Assembly: GCA_029987025.1 (NCBI GenBank)
Contig: DALTWQ010000025.1
Location: forward strand, 1 to 15,872
Length of the DNA: 15,872 nt
DNA from: Methanocorpusculum sp.
GTDB lineage: Archaea; Halobacteriota; Methanomicrobia; Methanomicrobiales; Methanocorpusculaceae
Direction of reading: 5' to 3'
In this document: piece after piece, positions 13,552 to 15,872 of the stretch
How the letters are laid out: every line of letters starts with the position of its first letter
How positions within the stretch are numbered: position 1 is the stretch's first letter
The notes under the pieces: model-generated
What the model was told of the DNA's origin: nothing
The model's input: only the letters and a program-made list of their open reading frames with translations
Databases searched by the model: none
Made by a program: the position numbers and the translations under genes

Positions 13552-14706
13552 TTAGCTGAAGAAGCCTTTCTTCTTCTTCTTTTCTTTGTCCTTCCCTTCC
13601 GATTTTGCCCCGGAAGGTGTATCTGTATCCGTGTTCGGTGCAGAGCCGCCGTTTTCGAGCGACAGCAGCTGTTCATAGAGTTCGCGTTCACGTGAGGACA
13701 GCTTCTTCGGCGTTGCAATCACAATCCGGACAAGCAGACTTCCATAACCGCCTCTCCTGCGCACGCCCTGGTTTGGAATCCTGAGGCGTGTGCCGTAATT
13801 GATTCCTGCCGGAATCTTTAATCCCACACGTTTCTTATCGATAGTTTCGATTTCAACCTCACAGCCGAGTGCTGCCTGTGCCGGAGAAATCTCATACTGG
13901 GTTACCAGATTATCGTCTTCACGGTCGAACTTCGGGTTTGATACCACATATACTTCGATGTATAAATCTCCGTTCGAGGCACCGTAGTCACCTGCTTCAC
14001 CGTATCCTTCCATACGAAGACGCATGCCCGTATCAATTCCCGGCGGGATATTGACCATAACCTTGCGCCGGATTTTTGTCTTTCCTGTGCCGTTGCATTT
14101 TCTGCACGGAGTTTCAGGAATCTGACCTCTGCCGCCGCATTCCGGACATACCGTCTGTGTTACCATCTGGCCGAAGATGGAGTTTCTGATCTGCTTAATC
14201 TGACCGGTTCCTCCGCATTTGCGGCAGGGTTTTGTCTTCTTGGTGGCACTGCCTGTGCCGTCACAGTCCGGACAGCTTTCAGTGTGCATCACCTCGATTT
14301 CCTTCTGCGCACCAAACACCGCCTCTTCGAGGGTAATCTGGATACGCATCAGCATATCATCGCCGTCTTTGGGGCCCTGCTGACGTCTGCTTCCGCCGGA
14401 GAAGAAGTCAAAGATATCGCCGAACCCGGAGAAGTCGGCATTGAAACCTGCTCCTCCGGCACCGGAATAACTTCCTTTCGAAGCGTTCGTAAAGTTATCG
14501 TGTCCTAACTGGTCATACTGTCTGCGTTTACCTTCGTCAGATAACACGCTGTATGCTTCGTTAATCTGCTTGAACTTTTCTTCAGCGCCTGCTTCCTTGC
14601 AGACATCCGGGTGATACTTCTTTGCGAGGGTCCGGTAAGCTTTTTTGATCTCCTCAGTCGAGGCGTTGCGCGGCACCCCGAGGGTATCATAGTACGAAGA
14701 ACCCAT
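13552..14706 (-). CDS. dnaJ: Chaperone protein DnaJ (Hsp40, type I)
   Basis: A 384-aa co-chaperone that binds unfolded proteins and stimulates the ATPase of DnaK. The J domain spans about 4-69 with the HPD triad at 32-34. A Gly/Phe-rich segment (about 78-105) includes DIFDFF. Four zinc-binding repeats follow: CPDCDGTG (145-152), CRKCGGTG (161-168), CPECGGRG (187-194) and CRKCNGTG (201-208). Two client-binding beta domains run to about 335. The tail is unlike the bacterial one, ending in a run of Lys and Gly-Phe-Phe-Ser. GGAG lies six bases before the ATG. It is downstream of dnaK on the same strand, 23 bases away, across a terminator-like stem. Archaeal dnaK/dnaJ genes are thought to have come from bacteria. 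Confidence 0.97.
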   Translation of the reverse strand: MGSSYYDTLGVPRNASTEEIKKAYRTLAKKYHPDVCKEAGAEEKFKQINEAYSVLSDEGKRRQYDQLGHDNFTNASKGSYSGAGGAGFNADFSGFGDIFDFFSGGSRRQQGPKDGDDMLMRIQITLEEAVFGAQKEIEVMHTESCPDCDGTGSATKKTKPCRKCGGTGQIKQIRNSIFGQMVTQTVCPECGGRGQIPETPCRKCNGTGKTKIRRKVMVNIPPGIDTGMRLRMEGYGEAGDYGASNGDLYIEVYVVSNPKFDREDDNLVTQYEISPAQAALGCEVEIETIDKKRVGLKIPAGINYGTRLRIPNQGVRRRGGYGSLLVRIVIATPKKLSSRERELYEQLLSLENGGSAPNTDTDTPSGAKSEGKDKEKKKKKGFFS

Positions 14707-14718
14707 AGTTTACTCCAT

Positions 14719-14738
14719 AAAAAAAGGACTTAGTCCTT
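14719..14738 (-). terminator. Intrinsic-terminator-like stem between dnaK and dnaJ
   Basis: On the minus strand AAGGAC-TAA-GTCCTT forms a 6-bp stem whose loop is the dnaK stop codon, and the second arm continues into seven T in a row (with the two T of the arm). The dnaJ ribosome-binding site begins three bases later. Partial termination here would give less dnaJ than dnaK mRNA. The sequence also could mark 3' processing. Confidence 0.55.
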
Positions 14739-15872
14739 CTTTACTTCGTAGTCTGCATCGACGACGTTGTCTTCAGTCTTGCAGTTTCCGCAGCTGCCGG
14801 AGCAGTTTGCATCACCTGCATTGCCTGCGCCTGCTGCACCCTGTGCTTTCTGCTGCTCTTCCTGAACCTTCTGGTAAATCTTGGAGGTAACAGAGAAGAC
14901 AATCTCCTGCAGTGCATCCATCTTTGCTTTGATGTCTTCGGATGATGCTCCTTCTTTGGCTAAGACTTCCTTTAACTCATCAGATGCAGTCTTAATCTTT
15001 TCTTTGTCTTCTGCATCGACTTTGTCTGCGGTCTCCTTGTCGTTTACGAGTTTCTCTGCGGCGTAGACTGCGCTGTCAGCGTTGTTTCTGAGCTCAATCT
15101 CTTCGCGCTTCTTCTTGTCTTCCTCTTCGAATGCCTTTGCGTCTTTGACCATCTTGTCGATTTCGTCGTCTTTCAGGTCTTTTCTGCCGGTGATGGTCAT
15201 TGACTGCTCGTGGCCGGTTCCAAGGTCTTTTGCAGAGACATGGACAATACCGTTTGCATCGATATCGAAGGTAACTTCAATCTGCGGCATTCCGCGCGGT
15301 GCCGGCGGGATTCCGGTAAGCTGGAACTTTCCTAAACTGAAGTTGTCGCGTGCGAACTGGCGTTCACCCTGCACCACGTGAATCTCAACAGAGGTCTGGT
15401 TGTCTGCTGCAGTGGAGAAGATCTGACTCTTTCTGGTCGGAATCGTGGTGTTTCTGTCGATGAGTTTGGTTGCAATTCCGCCTAAGGTTTCGATACCCAG
15501 AGTAAGCGGGGTAACATCGAGTAAGACAACATCTTTTGCCTCACCGGTTAAGACTGCACCCTGAATTGCTGCACCGAGTGCGACACATTCGTCCGGGTTG
15601 ATGTTCTTATCCGGTTCTTTGCCTAAGATTTTCTTGACCTCTTCGACAACCATCGGAACACGGGTGGAACCTCCGACTAAGAGGACGTGGTCAATCTGTG
15701 CTGCGGTCAGGTTTGCATCGTGTAATGCCTGCTTGACCGGTTCAACGGTCTTCTGTACGAGGTCATCGATTAACTGCTCGAACTTTGCTCTGGTTAAGTC
15801 GATGTCGAGGTGTTTGGGTCCGTCAGCGGATGCGGTGATGTAGGGCAGGTTGATGTTTGCCTTCTGAAGAGA
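14730..15872 (-). CDS. dnaK: Chaperone protein DnaK (Hsp70), C-terminal part, cut by the window end
   Basis: The frame stays open to the last base of the window, giving 380 residues of a protein usually about 610-640 long. The visible part starts near the end of the ATPase domain, with NLPYITASADGPKH and the phosphate-binding segment VLLVGGSTRVPMV. An in-frame Met at 15653 lies inside that segment and is not the start. The linker VVLLDVTPLTLG follows, then the beta substrate-binding domain with VVQGER and the helical lid. The C-terminus reads NVVDADYEV and KKD, the usual end motif. Just before it is a glycine-rich tail with C-x3-C-x2-C (14781-14804), which most DnaK proteins lack. Together with dnaJ downstream it forms a protein-folding operon. 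Confidence 0.97.
   Translation of the reverse strand, partial: SLQKANINLPYITASADGPKHLDIDLTRAKFEQLIDDLVQKTVEPVKQALHDANLTAAQIDHVLLVGGSTRVPMVVEEVKKILGKEPDKNINPDECVALGAAIQGAVLTGEAKDVVLLDVTPLTLGIETLGGIATKLIDRNTTIPTRKSQIFSTAADNQTSVEIHVVQGERQFARDNFSLGKFQLTGIPPAPRGMPQIEVTFDIDANGIVHVSAKDLGTGHEQSMTITGRKDLKDDEIDKMVKDAKAFEEEDKKKREEIELRNNADSAVYAAEKLVNDKETADKVDAEDKEKIKTASDELKEVLAKEGASSEDIKAKMDALQEIVFSVTSKIYQKVQEEQQKAQGAAGAGNAGDANCSGSCGNCKTEDNVVDADYEVKKD

Noticed and set aside
14730..15653. A 307-aa complete protein starting at 15653
   Set aside because: That Met lies inside the DnaK segment GGSTRVPMV, and the frame continues upstream to the window end with DnaK sequence.

Overview
The window looks like chromosomal DNA of a methanogenic euryarchaeon, most likely a Methanomicrobiales relative such as Methanocorpusculum. 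This is inference from gene content and style: an archaeal Ski2-like helicase with a zinc-binding N-terminal part, a two-gene CoA-enzyme activase/dehydratase-like operon, archaeal-type T-rich terminators, TATA-like elements, and a mixture of Shine-Dalgarno and near-leaderless starts. No rRNA, tRNA, CRISPR array, transposase or phage gene was seen.

Layout. Positions 1-357 hold two small GC-rich hairpins and then a 42-bp tandem repeat in about 6.8 copies, with no credible gene. On the minus strand, 3964 to 484 is a two-gene operon: a winged-helix regulator followed one base later by an 888-aa DEAD/DEAH helicase that starts with GTG. After a divergent promoter region, the plus strand carries a second two-gene unit (4214-8450): a twin-domain ATP-dependent activase (BadF/BcrA/HgdC family) with a DUF2229-like C-terminus, and an HgdB/COG3581-like cysteine-rich partner one base downstream. 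Positions 8451-9009 are an AT-rich gene-free stretch. It contains a terminator and a strikingly regular array of six TTGGATAGCA sites in alternating orientation, with spacers of 12, 63, 63, 65 and 12 bases.

From 9010 the plus strand encodes a YerC/YecD-type TrpR-like regulator and then, after a hairpin-rich leader, a complete polar-amino-acid ABC importer in the order binding protein, permease, ATPase, permease (9467-12556). The minus strand carries a MerR/GyrI-like regulator (13461-12655) and the 3' part of the dnaK-dnaJ chaperone operon. dnaJ is complete (14706-13552). dnaK is cut by the window end and shows 380 of its residues. A stem-loop with a U-tract lies between dnaK and dnaJ, with the dnaK stop codon in its loop.

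How the parts work together. The activase should use ATP to push electrons from a [4Fe-4S] cluster to the partner protein; the substrate is unknown. The TrpR-like protein may control the importer or answer to the site array beside it. DnaJ delivers clients to DnaK. The items most worth following are the alternating site array, the split activase/reductase pair, the intercistronic dnaK/dnaJ stem-loop, and the cysteine-rich additions in DnaK and in the MerR effector domain.
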